A stretch of 64,000 nt of DNA from Hepsetus odoe (taxonomy: Eukaryota > Chordata > Actinopteri > Characiformes > Hepsetidae), in contig CM029370.1 of the NCBI GenBank assembly GCA_017165825.1, forward strand, positions 26,708,459 to 26,772,458, written 5' to 3'. Below the pieces are notes generated by a model. It searched no databases and was not told the origin of the DNA. It was given only the letters and a program-made list of their open reading frames with translations. Made by a program: the position numbers and the translations under genes. Below are positions 32,885-45,568 of the stretch, piece by piece (the first letter of the stretch is position 1; each line of letters starts with the position of its first letter).

Positions 32885-33165
32885 CTGTTTAGGGGTGCCA
32901 AAGAGGATTGTCCGTTTCCATTTCTTCCTGTCCTCTGCATCTTCCTCATTTACACTGGCCATCTCTCCTCTCTCACCACATCCATAAACCTCCTCTTTGT
33001 CCTTCCTTGTCTTTCTTGCCTGCTGGCTCTATCTTCAACATCCTTCTCCAGACATACTCCTCATCTGTCAGCTCTACACATCCAAACCAATGGTGCTTTA
33101 ATGATTCAAGTCAGGTTGGGTCAGGGTGGGGTTCAGAGGGAATTTTATCCCCTCTGTTCTTAGTG
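32885..33165 (-). pseudogene. LINE 3'-end ORF fragment
   Basis: Reversed copy of the segment seen forward at 35404-35655: CCACATCCATAAACCTCCTC corresponds to GAGGAGGTTTATGGATGTGG. It is the C-terminal part of a non-LTR retrotransposon ORF (RPK.RW.DVVREDM-type motif) and is decayed. Confidence 0.6.
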
Positions 33166-34331
33166 CCGCAACCATGTACAGCCAGGAGCCCAAGATGGCA
33201 TGACTGCCTTCAGTTTTGGGTAAAATTTCCTCGATCATCACTTATCACCACCAATATTCACCCATCAGTCTAATGCAAGACATGAATGACTAACGTTTGA
33301 TGATAACACAATGGTCAGCTAGTGTTCTTCAAGCATGTTGAGCAGTTTAGCATCAATCTCAATCCTTGAAACCTTACCATCTGTACAAATGTTTCCTGTT
33401 TTACTCAACAAACTCATCTACATGGAGTTTATTATTAGATAGCGTTGAGTATGGTGCTGTCAGAAGTGGGATTGGGAACCTCTGTTCCTCTGTTCACAAA
33501 GACGTGGTGCTACCATCACGTAGTGGGTTGACTGTTGGAAATGGCAATGAATAAATTGGGAAGAAAACTGAGTAAAAAAAAAAGGTTTTTGCTCAGATTT
33601 AGGCCCAAATAATTTGTTTTCAAACACATTATCTTCCACCGTCGCAGCATCTGATATTTTATTTTTTAAACTTGCGTCAGTTTACCACCGAGACCATTTT
33701 TTTCCCTCTCCTGCACTCTCTCTCGAGCGGCCGATTGATCTGCAAATTTTGGTTGTCTTCCCTTTCGTTACAGGGCAGCCATGTGACAGCATACAAAGTG
33801 CCTAAGTAATAATTTCTTATCTCATTTTTATTAATGACTGTAACCTCTGAGGTGAATTCAATGCAGTAGTATGGAGATGGATGCGGCATGTTGAAAGAGC
33901 TTCCATCGTGAACTACAGTGATGACAGCTCGATCTTTTCTTCACCCACTGCTGACATGTGGAGAGATAATTACGAGGATTACAGAAGAGACGTCGAGGGA
34001 GTGCTGTCGTTTTCCCGTTAGCCGGTCGGCTCTTTTTCTCCACTTTTTTTTCTTCCTTTGCTGAGCTGCAGGCCGCGCCTCGCGTCCCGTTGTTTTTCCC
34101 AGGCTGAGCAGCAGTGCAGCACCTTTGCTTAATGAGGTTTCTCCACAACTAGAAATGGATGTGGAGGCCGCGGCTATTCATTTCCACGCGGCTCAGACAT
34201 TAGCAAGGCTGCACGCATCATTACACTGTAAGGAAGCGTCAGTCTGAAAGTAATTAAATAGAGTTGCATGATAATGGGGAGCCCACCGAGTGAGCTGATG
34301 TATGAATCGGAGTATGATCTTTTTGTGATAA

Positions 34332-34335
<4 letters not shown>
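33166..34335. other. Unique intronic sequence; candidate conserved block 33850-34260
   Basis: 33850-34260 is GC-richer, repeat-free and has CpG (AGACGTCGAGG, CCGTTAGCCGG), unlike its AT-rich neighbours. It could be regulatory. No exon seen. Confidence 0.3.

Positions 34336-34374
<39 letters not shown>
34336..34374. repeat. (CT)n microsatellite
   Basis: About 38 bases of CT followed by T/C-rich sequence. Confidence 0.96.
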
Positions 34375-34376
<2 letters not shown>

Positions 34377-34827
34377 CCTTTCTTTTTTTTCTATCCTTCC
34401 CTCTCTGTCCTTTCTCTCCTCTTCACTCTTTTATTTGCTTTGTCATCCAGGCAAGGCTCTTATGAACCCTATAATTCAAAAATCCTAAGCTGCTTGCAAA
34501 AAAATGACTCTGGGTCATCTTCACAGAGCCCTTATTGGTTTCCTCCAGTAAAGAGAGAGAGTGAATGAGCGAATTATGATTATGTAGGCTGAGGAGGTCA
34601 TTGGTGCTACTGACAGAAGATTTTAGATTTTCGTTCATGTAAATATCAAAGATGCCCCTTATTTCATTTTTCTAGGAGGGCATCACAAAGGGAGTTTGAT
34701 TACTTTCTGTCTTGAATGTTAACCATCCCATTAGAGCCCAGTTGACAGACAATAATAACACATTTAATTGTCTATTAAATAAAACAACTCAAGTCTGGTC
34801 TTACCCTCCAGCTGGGTCTCTACTAAT
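34375..34827. other. Unique intronic sequence
   Basis: C/T-rich at first, then ordinary. Nothing recognised. Confidence 0.4.
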
Positions 34828-35080
34828 GAAAGTGAAAGTGACTATTCTTGTCATTGCGAGGTCACAGCACAGCACACAGTGAACCACAACGAAATTGGAC
34901 CTCTGCATTTAACCCATGCAAACACTGTGCAGCAGTGGGCAGCTATGAAAGCGCCCGGGGAGCAGTGACGGGGACGGTACCTTGCTCAAGGGTACCTCAG
35001 GGCAACCTACTGGTGAGGGAATCAATCCCACAATCTTCCGATCCAGGGCAACTCCCTAACCACTAGGCCACCCCTGCCCC
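34828..35080 (-). repeat. SINE-A copy, full length and well preserved
   Basis: Reversed: AAAGTGAAAGTGACTATTC to CACTAGGCCACCCCTGCCCC. It is one of the least decayed copies. Confidence 0.9.
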
Positions 35081-35403
35081 AAAGCACACCATAACCACCA
35101 ACAAGTCACATGAAAAAGACATTTTTATATCTTACAACGCGGTGTCATTAAACAGCTCAGACATGCTTGGAAGAGAACACTAGCTGTTGAATCTGCTACA
35201 TCAGCTAACAGATACACTGCTGAGCATCACAATGAGTACTCACCCCGAGAGAGCAAGGACCATCATGACCTGTCTGACTCCCGTCTGACTCTGACATTAA
35301 GGAGCCCAATGCTTAGATAGTTGTGCTGTATAAATAAACTAAGCATTTTTAAATTATATTATATTATATGAAATTATATTAATAACATCTAATGCTAGGA
35401 TTA
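35081..35403. other. Unique intronic sequence
   Basis: AT-rich with a short ATTAT repeat near 35353-35375. Nothing else recognised. Confidence 0.4.
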
Positions 35404-35655
35404 GTCATGAGTATATTAGAGGTTGCGTTGGTTTGGACATTTGTAGATGAGAGATGGGGTGTAAATCAGGAGAAGGATGGAGCTGGCTGGCAAAAGGAAA
35501 AGAGGAAGACCAAAGTGGAGGTTTATGGATGTGGTGAGAGAGGACATGCAGGTGGTCGGTTTTAAGGAGGAAGATGCAGAAGACCGGAAGAAATGGAAAA
35601 GGATGATCCGCTGTGGAGACCCATAAACTGAAGGAGCCAAAAGAAGAAGATTATT
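35404..35655 (+). pseudogene. LINE 3'-end ORF fragment and tail
   Basis: It reads LRWFGHL..MRD early, then KRKRGRPKWRFMDVVREDMQ, and ends in the GAGCCAAAAGAAGAAGA tail. These are features of the ORF C-terminus and 3' end of a teleost non-LTR retrotransposon. It is truncated at the 5' side as usual. Confidence 0.7.
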
Positions 35656-35663
35656 TTATATAT

Positions 35664-35917
35664 CAGAGGTGGCCTAGTGGTTAGGGCATTGTCCCCGCAT
35701 CGGAAGAGTGTGGGTTCGATTCCCTCACAAGTAGGTTGCCCTGAGGTTCCCTTGAGCAAGGTACCGTCCCCGTCACTGCTCCCCGGGCGCTTTCAATAGC
35801 TGTCCATTGCTGCACGGTGTTTGTGTGCATGGGTTAAAAGCAGAGGTCCAATTTCGTTGTGGTTCACATGTGCTGTGCTGTGACCTTGCAATGACAAGGG
35901 TTGTCACTTTCACTTTT
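35664..35917 (+). repeat. SINE-A copy, full length and well preserved
   Basis: GAGGTGGCCTAGTGGTTAGG head (A box), GGGTTCGATTCCC B box, GAGCAAGGTACCGTCCCCGT, tail AAGGGTTGTCACTTTCACTT. Confidence 0.92.
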
Positions 35918-37576
35918 AAACTTTTTCAGCAGATAGATATTGGTATCACTTATATTATCACTCAATATTTAAGCATTAATAGCATTAAAGAGCCCTGAGT
36001 GCTCAATGCATGCCTTATAGAAATATAACAAGGCTCGTTCTCATCTGTATCTCTGAAAAATGTCTCTGCAATATACGCCAGAAATTTGGTGCCCTCCTTT
36101 AAATGATTTTCTAAGTGAAAATCAGTACACATCCTTTACAGGGAGAACACTTTAACATTTATCCACTATTGCTGCGTGTGCCCTTAACATATTGATGGAA
36201 AACGCAAAATATGGCCTGTGTAAAAGCACATTTATTATTTTTTATTTAACTCGTCAACTTGAAAGTAGGCATAAAATGCCTTATTTAAGCATTTCTCTGT
36301 AGAAAATGCATTGTTTTCACTTTGGGAATCAATAAAATATGTCATTTACCCTGTTCACACTTCTGCATACTACACTACTGCATAAACTGAATTCCCAATA
36401 TCAGTCCACTGGAATAGGTCATATATCACTATCAGTTATCATTATTGGCCCAGACATTCCACATCAGTGTATTGACTTCAGTGAGAGCTACATGTCAGTG
36501 TTAGAGAGTGAGATGGTTGTGTTGAAGGAGCATATGCCACAGTGCTCTCCAGGGGTTTTATAACACAGAGCAGTGAAATCTCTGCCTGTTCCATCTCTGC
36601 TTAAAACCCCATCTGCAGCCACCACTTCCCCTCCCGCCAGCTTCAAGAGTCATTAGCTATGGAAAATGTGTTAATTTACTTCGGGGGGTTTTGGAAGAAC
36701 ACTGAGCGTACACTTGCTTTTCCCAGCGGTGGCATTTTGAGCAGTGCATTGTGGGATAGTCCATAGATAGCAGCGAGATGGAGAGAGGGAGTGGGGAAAC
36801 GCTGATGGTGGGTTAACACTTCTCATCTGTGATTAATGCTCTCTCCCTCACCTCCCACCCTGTTCACTTGTGAGGTCCGCTGTGTTGCTATGCACCGTTG
36901 TCCACCAGCCCGAACTTATTACTGCTGATATAACCCGGCGGACAGGCTGAAAGAAGCCCCCCTCTCCTTCGCCCATCTCTTCTGCAAATGGGACTTGCAC
37001 CTGAAACGAAAGGCTGCGCTCTTCACCAAAACAAATGGACTGGAATACAACACATTTCAGGAACAGTCAGCCTCCCTGCACACGCTCCTTTGTGTGGTTT
37101 TGCCAAACGCCTGCCTCATATTCATTTGCAAGAGTCTGCCCCCGAGGCACGGAGAAACTGTTCCTGGGCAGATTTCTCCTTCACAGCCAGGGGAAAGGAG
37201 AGAACACTGGCAGCCAGTGTCTACCACATGCACTCTCTTTCACTCATTCTCTCTCTCACATACATGCACTGCCTGTCAAAGTTTGACTTAACCTGCATTC
37301 AGTTCAGAACATATGAAGCCACCTTTATTTTAAGGAAAATGGGATAAAAACCCATGCAAATATTAGGAGTGTACTAAAGGCAATTTAGAGGAGTAAAAAT
37401 TCAGTTATCTGTTAATTTAATAGGTAAAGGTGTTTTTAATTATTTTCTAATGCCGCAAAAAGAACAAATTAATGATCCTCCACATTTAATAATGCTTATG
37501 CTTTCATATTTTTTTTACTCGATTAAGGCATTCATTCAGTTAAATATAGCAATGCATTAGGGCTTGTCCACATGTG
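35918..37576. other. Unique intronic sequence; candidate conserved block 36580-37280
   Basis: The 36580-37280 section has higher GC and no repeats. Open frames of up to 119 codons there have no recognisable motif. No exon of NKAIN2 recognised. Confidence 0.3.
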
Positions 37577-37949
37577 CAGTTAGGTCCATTAATATTTGGA
37601 CAGTGACAGCCTTTTTCTAATTTTGGTTCTGCACATTACCACAATTAATTTTAAATGAAACAACTCAGATGCAGTTGAAGTGCAGACTTTAAGCTTTAAT
37701 TCAGTGGATTGAACAAAAAGATTGTATAAAAATGTGAGGAACTAAAGCATTTTTTAACATAATCCCTTCATTTCAGGGGCTCAAAAGCAATTGGACAAAT
37801 GAAATAGCTGAAAATAAAATGTTCCTTTCTGATACTTTGCTGGCAATGACAGCCTGAAGTCTTGAACTCATGGACTCAACCAGATGCTGGGTTTCTTCCT
37901 TTTTAATGCTCAGCCAGGCCTTTACTGCAGCGGCTTTCAGTTGCTTGTG

Positions 37950-38900
37950 GGCCTTTCTGTCTGAAGCTTGGTCTTCAACAAGTGAAATGCTGCTCAGTTG
38001 GGTTCAGATCAGTTGACTGACTTGGTGTTCCACTTCTTTACTTGAATAAACTCCTGGGTTGTTTTGGCTGTATGTTTTGGGTCATCGTCCATCTGTATTA
38101 TGAAACACCACCCAATTAATTTGACTGCATTGAGCTGTATTTGAGCAGACAGTGTGTCTTCACCTCAGAATTCATTCGGCTGCTTCTGTCCGGTGTCACG
38201 TCTCGATAAACACTAGTGTCCAAGTGCCACTGGCAGCCAAGCACGCCCAAGCCACCACACTGCCGCCGCCATGTTTTACAGATAATGTGGTAGGCTTTGG
38301 ATCATGAGCTGTTCCACGCTTTCTCCATACTTTCTTCTTGCCATCATTCTGGTAGAGGTTGATCTTGGTTTCATCTGTCCAAAGAATGTTTTTCCAGAAC
38401 TCTGCCGGCTTTTTTAGATGCTTTTTAGCAAAGTCCAATCTAGCCTTTCTTTTCTTGAGGCTTATGAGTGGCTGCACCTTGCAGTGCACCCTCTGTATTT
38501 ACTTCATGCAGTCTTCCCTTAATGGTAGACTAGGATATCGATACACCGACCTCCTGGAGAGTGTTGTTCACTTGTTTGGCTGTTGTGAAGGGGTTTCTCT
38601 TCACCATGGAAATGATTCTGCGATTATCTACCACTGTTGTCTTCCGTGGACGTCAAGGTCTCTTTGCGTTGCTGAATTCACAAGTGCTTTCTGTCTTTCT
38701 CAGGATGTACCAAACTGTAGATTTTGCCGCTCCTAATGTTGTAGCAATTTCTCAGATGGGTCTTTTCTGTTTTCACAGCTTAAGGATGGCTTGTTTCTCA
38801 TGCATGGAGAGCTCCTTTGACCACATGTTGTCTGTTCCCAGCAAAATCTTCCACATACAAGCACCACACCTCAAATCAACTCCAGGCCTTAATTCTGCTT
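37950..38900 (-). pseudogene. Tc1-like transposase pseudogene
   Basis: The longest intact part (38196-38489) reads KKRKARLDFAKKHLKKPAEF, then WTDETKINLYQNDGKKKVWR with the first catalytic Asp, and HGGGSVVAWACLAASG. This is the central region of Tc1-family DDE transposases. Upstream and downstream coding parts are frameshifted. Confidence 0.88.
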
Positions 38901-39144
38901 AATTGATAATGTCATAATGAAGGAATGGCCCACACCTACCCATGAAATAGCCTCTGGGTCAATTGTCCAATTACTTTTGGTCCATTTATAAAGAGGCTGG
39001 CACATGTTGAGGAGCTGGAACTCCTAAACCCTTCATCCAATTTGAATGTGGATTCCCTCAAACGAAAGCTGAGAGTATACACATTACGTCCATGTCCATT
39101 ATATTACTATAAATGGAATATGTTTCAGTAAACAGCAGTTTACT

Positions 39145-39410
39145 GGCAGCGGTCGCCTAGGGGTTAGGGAGTTGCCCCCGCATCGGAAGATTGTGGGCTC
39201 GATTCCCCACCAGTAGGTTGCCCTGAGGTACCCTTGAGCAAGGTACCGTCCCCGTCACTGCTCCCCTGGCGCTTTCAATAGCTGCCCACAGCTGCACAGT
39301 GTTTGTGTGTGCATGGGTTAAATGCAGAGGTCCAATTTCGTTGTGGTTCACTGTCTGCTGTGCTGTGACCTCGCAATGACAAGGGTTGTCACTTTCACTT
39401 TTTCACTTTA
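39145..39410 (+). repeat. SINE-A copy nested in the Tc1 element
   Basis: GGCAGCGGTCGCCTAGGGGT head, GGCTCGATTCCCC B box, GAGCAAGGTACCGTCCCCGT and tail GGGTTGTCACTTTCACTT. It lies between the transposase and the right inverted repeat. Confidence 0.9.
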
Positions 39411-39467
39411 AACAGGTACAAAAACAAAACTTGTGTCAGTGTCCAAATATATATGGACCTAACTGTA

Positions 39468-40593
39468 CATGGGAAATTTTGGAAATGTTTGTCCATGTTC
39501 ATATACACACAAATTACATGACATTACAAACTCATTCCAGTATGGCAATTTTCCGAAACTCTGTCTGAAGCGAGTGTAGATGTAAAAGGCAGAGTTGTGG
39601 CAGTGTAACATTAGAGTGTGCTTCGCTATTCCTTGCATCTGACATCCGATTGTGTCCCGCAATCGCCTCTGTTTATATGAAGTGAAGTGATGGGAAGGCA
39701 GATGCCGCTAAAAACAGTGGTGGTTTTATCTGCTGACAGGACTTTTTACCATGTTTGCAGATAAAAACACAATTATTCCAGTAAGACATGAAGGAATAAC
39801 GAGTCTTTCATCAGAGCACCATTATTGCCTACCAATATTGTTAACTGTTTTACAGGCCTTTGACAGGCCAGTATGGCACTGCAGTTTGGTTAATACTGTA
39901 GCGCAGCGTGTGTTGCATTGTCATGTGGCTGGGATTTTTTTAAACAAATAACGGATCTGGAAAAACAATTTTTAATAAATCCCCATGACTGTGTAAACAA
40001 AGCCTAGATTTCAGGCTTTAGGGGAAGTGATTGGTACGTCTGCCTTGAATGTGGATTAATCAGAAGTGTTGTGTAGTATTTGTTCATGAAAGGCTTATGT
40101 ATATTTACTTATATTGGATGATAAAATGCAATAAGTTGTAACTCACCTGTTCTCCCAGTTCTTTACATCCAGATCAGCCTATAGCAGTTTATCCAAAATA
40201 CAACAAAAACACTTTTTTTTTATTTGCAGGCTGCACATATGTGAACGCACTGAAACACACATGTGAGTGTACTGGCAGAGCTAAATTTAAGGTGTACCTT
40301 GCTTATGTTTTTTGCTTTACCGTATCACGAATCAGCTGATTTCTGTTCTGGCTGATTAAACATTTGTGAAGATATGTATGTCAGTGCTGGGAAGCCCACC
40401 CGTTTTGTCCCCCTGTAGTGTCGTCAGCACTTTTCAGCACTCAAATCTTTCAGGTCTTTAGGAGAGAGAGTTTCAGTTTGTGCTTTAAACAAGAATGTGG
40501 TCAGAAAAGTGTCAGATTATTATTTAAAACCTGCTTTTCCCACCGTGACATGTTTATTGAGACTAAGTCTAATCAGCAAAGCTGTTTGAAAAA
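39468..40593. other. Unique intronic sequence
   Basis: AT-rich. Nothing recognised. Confidence 0.4.
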
Positions 40594-40835
40594 ATGAAAG
40601 AAAGTGACTATTCTTGTCATTACGAGGTCACAGCACAGCACACAGTGAACCACAACAAAATTGGACCTCTGCATTTAACCCATGCAAACACCGTGCAGCA
40701 GGGGGCAGCTACTGAAAGTGCCCAGGGACGGTACCTTGCTCAAGGGTACCTCAGGGCAACCTACTGGTAAGGGGTTTGAAACCACAATCTTCCGCTCCTG
40801 TGGCCAACTCCCTAACCACTAGGTCACCACTGCCC
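40594..40835 (-). repeat. SINE-A copy, full length
   Basis: Reversed: GAAAGAAAGTGACTATTCTT to CACTAGGTCACCACTGCCC. Confidence 0.88.
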
Positions 40836-40936
40836 AGTAGAGCTCATGTCAGAAGTGGGATGTAGGATGAGAAGTGCCTGCTGTTAATAAAATCTTAGCA
40901 GGTCTTCTGAAACATACTTGAAGCGTAATTTATTTT

Positions 40937-41139
40937 TTACATTCGCAGCATTTAGCAGACGCTCTTATCCAGAGCGACTTCAATGTCCTAATTACAGGGA
41001 CGGTCCCCCTGGAGACACTCAGGGTTAAGGGTCTTGCTCAGGGACGCTGTGGTGGTAGTGCCAGAGATAGGATTCGAACCTGGGACCCCTTGAGCCATAG
41101 ATCTGTAGGCAAGTACCTTAGCACTGGACCACCGTCACC
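40937..41139 (-). repeat. SINE-B copy, full length
   Basis: Reversed: GCATTTAGCAGACGCTCTTA, GGGATACGAACC-like B-box complement (GATTCGAACCTGGGACC), ending at the tRNA-like head (GACCACCGTCACC). Confidence 0.88.
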
Positions 41140-44100
41140 TTTTTTTGTTTTTTTGTGTGATATAGTGTGACATAGTGTGATACCAGAGTTGGTGTCCATA
41201 AACCTTTGACATTTCGCGTACATAAAAACAATCCTTCTTGTCTGGACACATCACTAAGTGAAGTGTGGGCAGGATCACTAGTGATGTCCTTAAGAACAGA
41301 TTAACTGCTGTGTGAGTTTGGATGAGGGCTTCCTTTAGCCAAGCCTGTAAAAGTGAACCCTTCATCATAGCCAATAGAGAACACTCCTGGTTCAAAGTAA
41401 AGACTTAAAAAGGGGGCTTTTCTCAGGCTTTGGAGTTACACGAAGGCTCTTACTGCATGAGTAACTCATAAGAGGAAGCTTTAACAATCTTTCATCTGAA
41501 GGAGAAGATATATACTACAGTGTTTATTATTAAGCTCAAAGAATCCTCAGCTGCACAGGCACTGGGATTTTTTGTCCCTGTTGGTTACCACAGGTGTCAG
41601 CTGCCATGGCGATGTTGCACACCATATGCTAAGCAGAAGTCCCAGCTAGTTACATTCACTGTCAAAGCGTGGCTTTTGTATTTATACACCGGCTTCTCGC
41701 AGGCCCACCTGGATGACAGTGCCCTGCCAGGCTGGTGGAAGTTGGATTGTCTAAGGAAGACAGCTGCTGGAGTGTATGTCAATATATACATGGCCAGACT
41801 TCTGCATGCCAGGCCCAAAATGATTTTGTCATCTTAAGAAGCAAAAAAATTCTAATAATATCAGCCAATATCATTTTATGGCATATAGAATAGAGACACT
41901 TAAAAGATTTATTTAACAGTGCGTTCATGACTACTGCTCATATCAGATTTCTGTGGGGAGGTGGGATTAGATGTTTCTCCATTCTTTTTAGTAGGATGGC
42001 CCTAGAGTGTAAAACAAGCCAGTGGATTGCAAAAGACACAAAAAGCAGCAAATCCAAAAACACGACAGACGAGGAAGCATCTTCCGTGTGGCTCAGACCA
42101 TCAAATATGGAGTGTCTTACTTAAGAGCACAAATCAGAACCTCGAAACAATGATTTTGTGCTAATTGCACATTGCATTCACGACAGGGATCTTATTTATG
42201 TCTATTGATATGTTTTTTATATGTCTTGTATTATTCCAGTTATGACATTTAGGTGGTTTTATGTACCAGAAATTACATTTACTTATTAATTTTACCCATT
42301 TTCAAATCCATCTTTAACATTTTAACATGTTCTTTTTTTATTTTGACAAATGTAAACCTGAGTCTTTATTAATTGTCCTGTGTTGTCTTGGATTTTGCAG
42401 CCTTATGCTTATGACCCTCTTTTCACATGCAAGAGGGTTGCCAGTTGTTTTTTTTCCCCCAGGAAATAAAATAGCAGATAAAATGCAGGGGGAAAAAGGT
42501 GAACAATGCACTCCACCTCCCACATCCATGATCTTAGCACTTGACCCATTAAATCTTCCCAGTATGCAGCCTCCTAGTGTTAACTGTGGATATGTAGTAG
42601 GTTAAATGCAGAGGATAAATTCCCTACTCACTGTACTCTGTGAACTCTGTGCAATCACAATTTGTTTCCATATATGGACTGTGTGGGCTGGGGTGTGTAT
42701 GGTAGGTCATAATAATTTTAAACTGCTTGAAACACTCCTTTATATTGAGTGCTAATGAAAATGGGTGTGTCTTATAAAACCATAGGCTGAATAATTTATT
42801 GAGGTGGGACAGAGGTGAGGGAGGTTAATAATATGAGTTAGATGAAACAAAGAACACACTGACAATGGCAAGTAGTCACTATCACTTTCATATAACACTG
42901 AAACTGTTAAAAACCCAGCGTTCTCTCGATAATTCATTAAAATATAAAGCCCTGAGCTTTATCCGGCCAAGCTTCTTAGTATCCTAATACACTCTCTCTT
43001 TTTCCAGAGTTGCTCTCAACAGGCCACCATGGCCCAGGGTCTGCCCAGGCAACCCCTAATGAATGAGCCTATTACAGGCCAGCTTGGCTGATGAGCATTT
43101 GAGAGCATTTTAAATGACACTCGTAATCAATCAGGCCTTGTTTAATTACAGTATGTTGCGATGGAGATGCAGTTGGTGCGTAGCTGCATCATGGTCTTGA
43201 TTGTGAGTATGTAATTGTTTGGTGAAAAGCTTAGTCCAGGGTCCATTAGCCGCTAGATGAAAGTGCTGTATATAATATGAAGCTCCTTATGACCCATCCC
43301 TCCCGTAGCCCACCCCAAAAGCTCTCTGTATCTATTTACTTTATTAATAGCCCCGCTTTCCCATTTTTTCTGCACCTATTTTTCTGCATTAAGAGTGCTG
43401 ATTGAGTGGCTGGATTTGCATAGCCCCTGGAGTGTGAACGACTCTCAGGCTTAGAGGCATCGTGGGAGATTCTCTTCTCGCTCCATTTCCTCCGCGGTGC
43501 TCCTTCCCTGCTCTTTTCCGGCGCACACTCATCCCGATTGGTCAAGAGATGAGACCGCTGCACATTAGTTTCTGTTGCTGAAGCCATCTCTGCCTCCTTC
43601 ATTTCGGCACCCATTGTTCCGAACTATGTGCGGCAGTGATAAGAAAATGAAGGAATGGATATCTTCAAAGAGATCTGGAGGGGGAAAAAATGGCTCCCCT
43701 CTGAAAGGAAAAAGACAAACATTGAACCAATTTGGGTGAAATCATTGCCGGAAAGGCTGAAAAAATATTACTGTGGAGGTAGCAAGGAAGAAGAAAGCTG
43801 ACATGAATGTCTACATGGATTTGCACCCTAATTTGAGAAAATTGTGAACAAACTACAGTGTAAATGAGTGGAAGAGCTCTTGTCCGGCAATCAGAAAGGG
43901 GTTTCAACCCGTACAAAAGGACCATTTTACACCTTCGAAGGAGTATTTGCTCTCAGCATCACATTTACCTTTGATAGTCTCACTTCATTAGTCTATTCAT
44001 GTTAGTTTATTTCGCAAGAGGGCCTGACAGAAAACTACCGTACCTTCCATGCCTCATTTATCATTATGCAAAAAATCAGTCACTGCCAGGCCTGTATGGA

Positions 44101-45260
44101 AAACAATTTCTTAAGCTGTCAGTGGTTGACTCGTGCACGCGGCGCGTGAGGAGGAGAAGGTATCGGTTTTGACAGGGCCCTGCGCCCGGAGGGAAGAGAA
44201 TCAATTGGCCTCATTACATGTCAGTCCCCACAGACACGCACGGAAAGCCGTTGTCCAGGCCAATTGCAATCCTACGCTAATTGTGCTAGAGAAGGTGAGT
44301 CACGCACTGCGGCTCTCTCTCTCTCCAGCTCTGGCAGGGGTCAGTCCTACGGGCCGCAACAACATCACCTCCACACCACGCTCCCTGTGGATCTTGAGTC
44401 TATTTTGGTTTCCTGTATGCCTGTATTCGCTGACCTCCCTGCTTCTCTCTCTTGTGGCACAGAGCGAAGAAAGTGTGTGATTGACAGCAGGTCTGATATC
44501 ATCAGTAGTTTGTCTGATAAGGAGGGGCGATGGGGCCCATATTTTTAAGCACCACCAGCCACAGATGCAGCCAGACGAGAGGCGCTTTTATTCCCCCGAT
44601 TTTTAATAATGAGAGTCTCTCCGAGCCGCTAGAGTAATCAGAGCTACCGGACTGCTGAGGCAGCTCTAAATACAGCTCAGACATAGAGAGTGAAGACAGA
44701 AAAAAAGCAGAAGACAGGGGGAGGGAATGAAAGAACACTTCATGCTTAACATTATACACACATGAATGAATGTTAGAACATGAAAGATTGTGACTTCTGC
44801 TTTTGCCTCCTTTTCACCAAACTAGTCGTCTAAAGCTATGGTTCTTAAGCCAGTCCTTAGGGAATCTCATCTAGTCCATATTTTGCTCTATTCCTGTGTT
44901 GGAAGTTGGGTTTGAATAGAAATGAGATCCCACAGGACTCATTCAAGTCTGCTGCTTAAAAGAAATAGTTGGTAAAAAATCCAATGTACACATTTTGTAA
45001 GCGAGCTCTTGCTGAAGCAATAAACCACGAGAGACTGTGCGATACAGACATTTTGGCGGGTGTTCATTTGTTATGCATTCATAATGCCGGTGAACTGAAA
45101 GATCCATTAATTAACAAACAATTGTGGATTGTAAATTATTTTTAATTTTTGTGCCAAGAAATGTCATTCATTTAGAATGGGTCATTGTTGCCAAGCAACC
45201 AAGGACTGCTGGAAAAGGACAGAAATCTTCAGTCAGATTAATTCATTGATATTCAGCCTG
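41140..45260. other. Mostly unique intronic sequence; candidate conserved region 43000-44720
   Basis: A degenerate SINE-A-like tail lies near 42480-42660 (GGTTAAATGCAGAGGATAAA). 43000-44720 is the longest repeat-free, GC-balanced stretch of the intron and the best candidate for clustered regulatory elements. No exon seen on either strand. Confidence 0.35.
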
Positions 45261-45568
45261 AGCCACAGGGTGGCCTATTGGTTAGGGTTGTCACCGCACA
45301 GCAAGGTTCTGGGTTCAGTTTCCCAGGAGGCCTGGGAACAGCCTGGGTTCTTTATGCGTGGCATTCTCCCTTTGTCTGTGTGGATTTTACTCTGGGTGCT
45401 TTGATTTTTTCCCACAGTCCAAAGACATGCCTTGGTGTGACTACTGTATTTGTCTGTGTCTGGCTTGTGATGGACTGAAGTCCACTGTCTTTTGCCATAA
45501 AAGCACTGGCATTTGCTCTGATTAGGACAAGCATCTCAGATGCAACAGGATGGATGGTTGGATGGAAA
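45261..45568 (+). repeat. DANA/mermaid-like SINE copy
   Basis: AGGGTGGCCTATTGGTTAGG head, GGGTTCAGTTTCCCAGG B box, CTGGGTGCTTTGATTTTTTC and CACAGTCCAAAGACATGCC, then the GGATGGATGGTTGGATGG tail. The internal block is the conserved DANA/mermaid core. Confidence 0.8.

Larger units (their letters stand above)
37577..39465 (-). mobile_element. Tc1-like transposon with 32-bp terminal inverted repeats
   Basis: Left end 37577-37608 starts CAGTTAGGTCCATTAATAT and right end 39434-39465 is its near-exact complement (about 3 mismatches). TA follows the right end (39466-39467); the left flank TG is probably a mutated TA. A transposase remnant lies on the minus strand, and a SINE-A is inserted near the right end. 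Confidence 0.92.

Noticed and set aside
35664..35740. tRNA gene
   Set aside because: The A- and B-box-like text belongs to the tRNA-derived head of SINE-A, which recurs throughout the window without a proper cloverleaf or anticodon arm.
36988..37347. Overlapping plus-strand frames of 83-119 codons
   Set aside because: Three frames are open at once in a GC-richer stretch with no motif or splice evidence; they are treated as chance.
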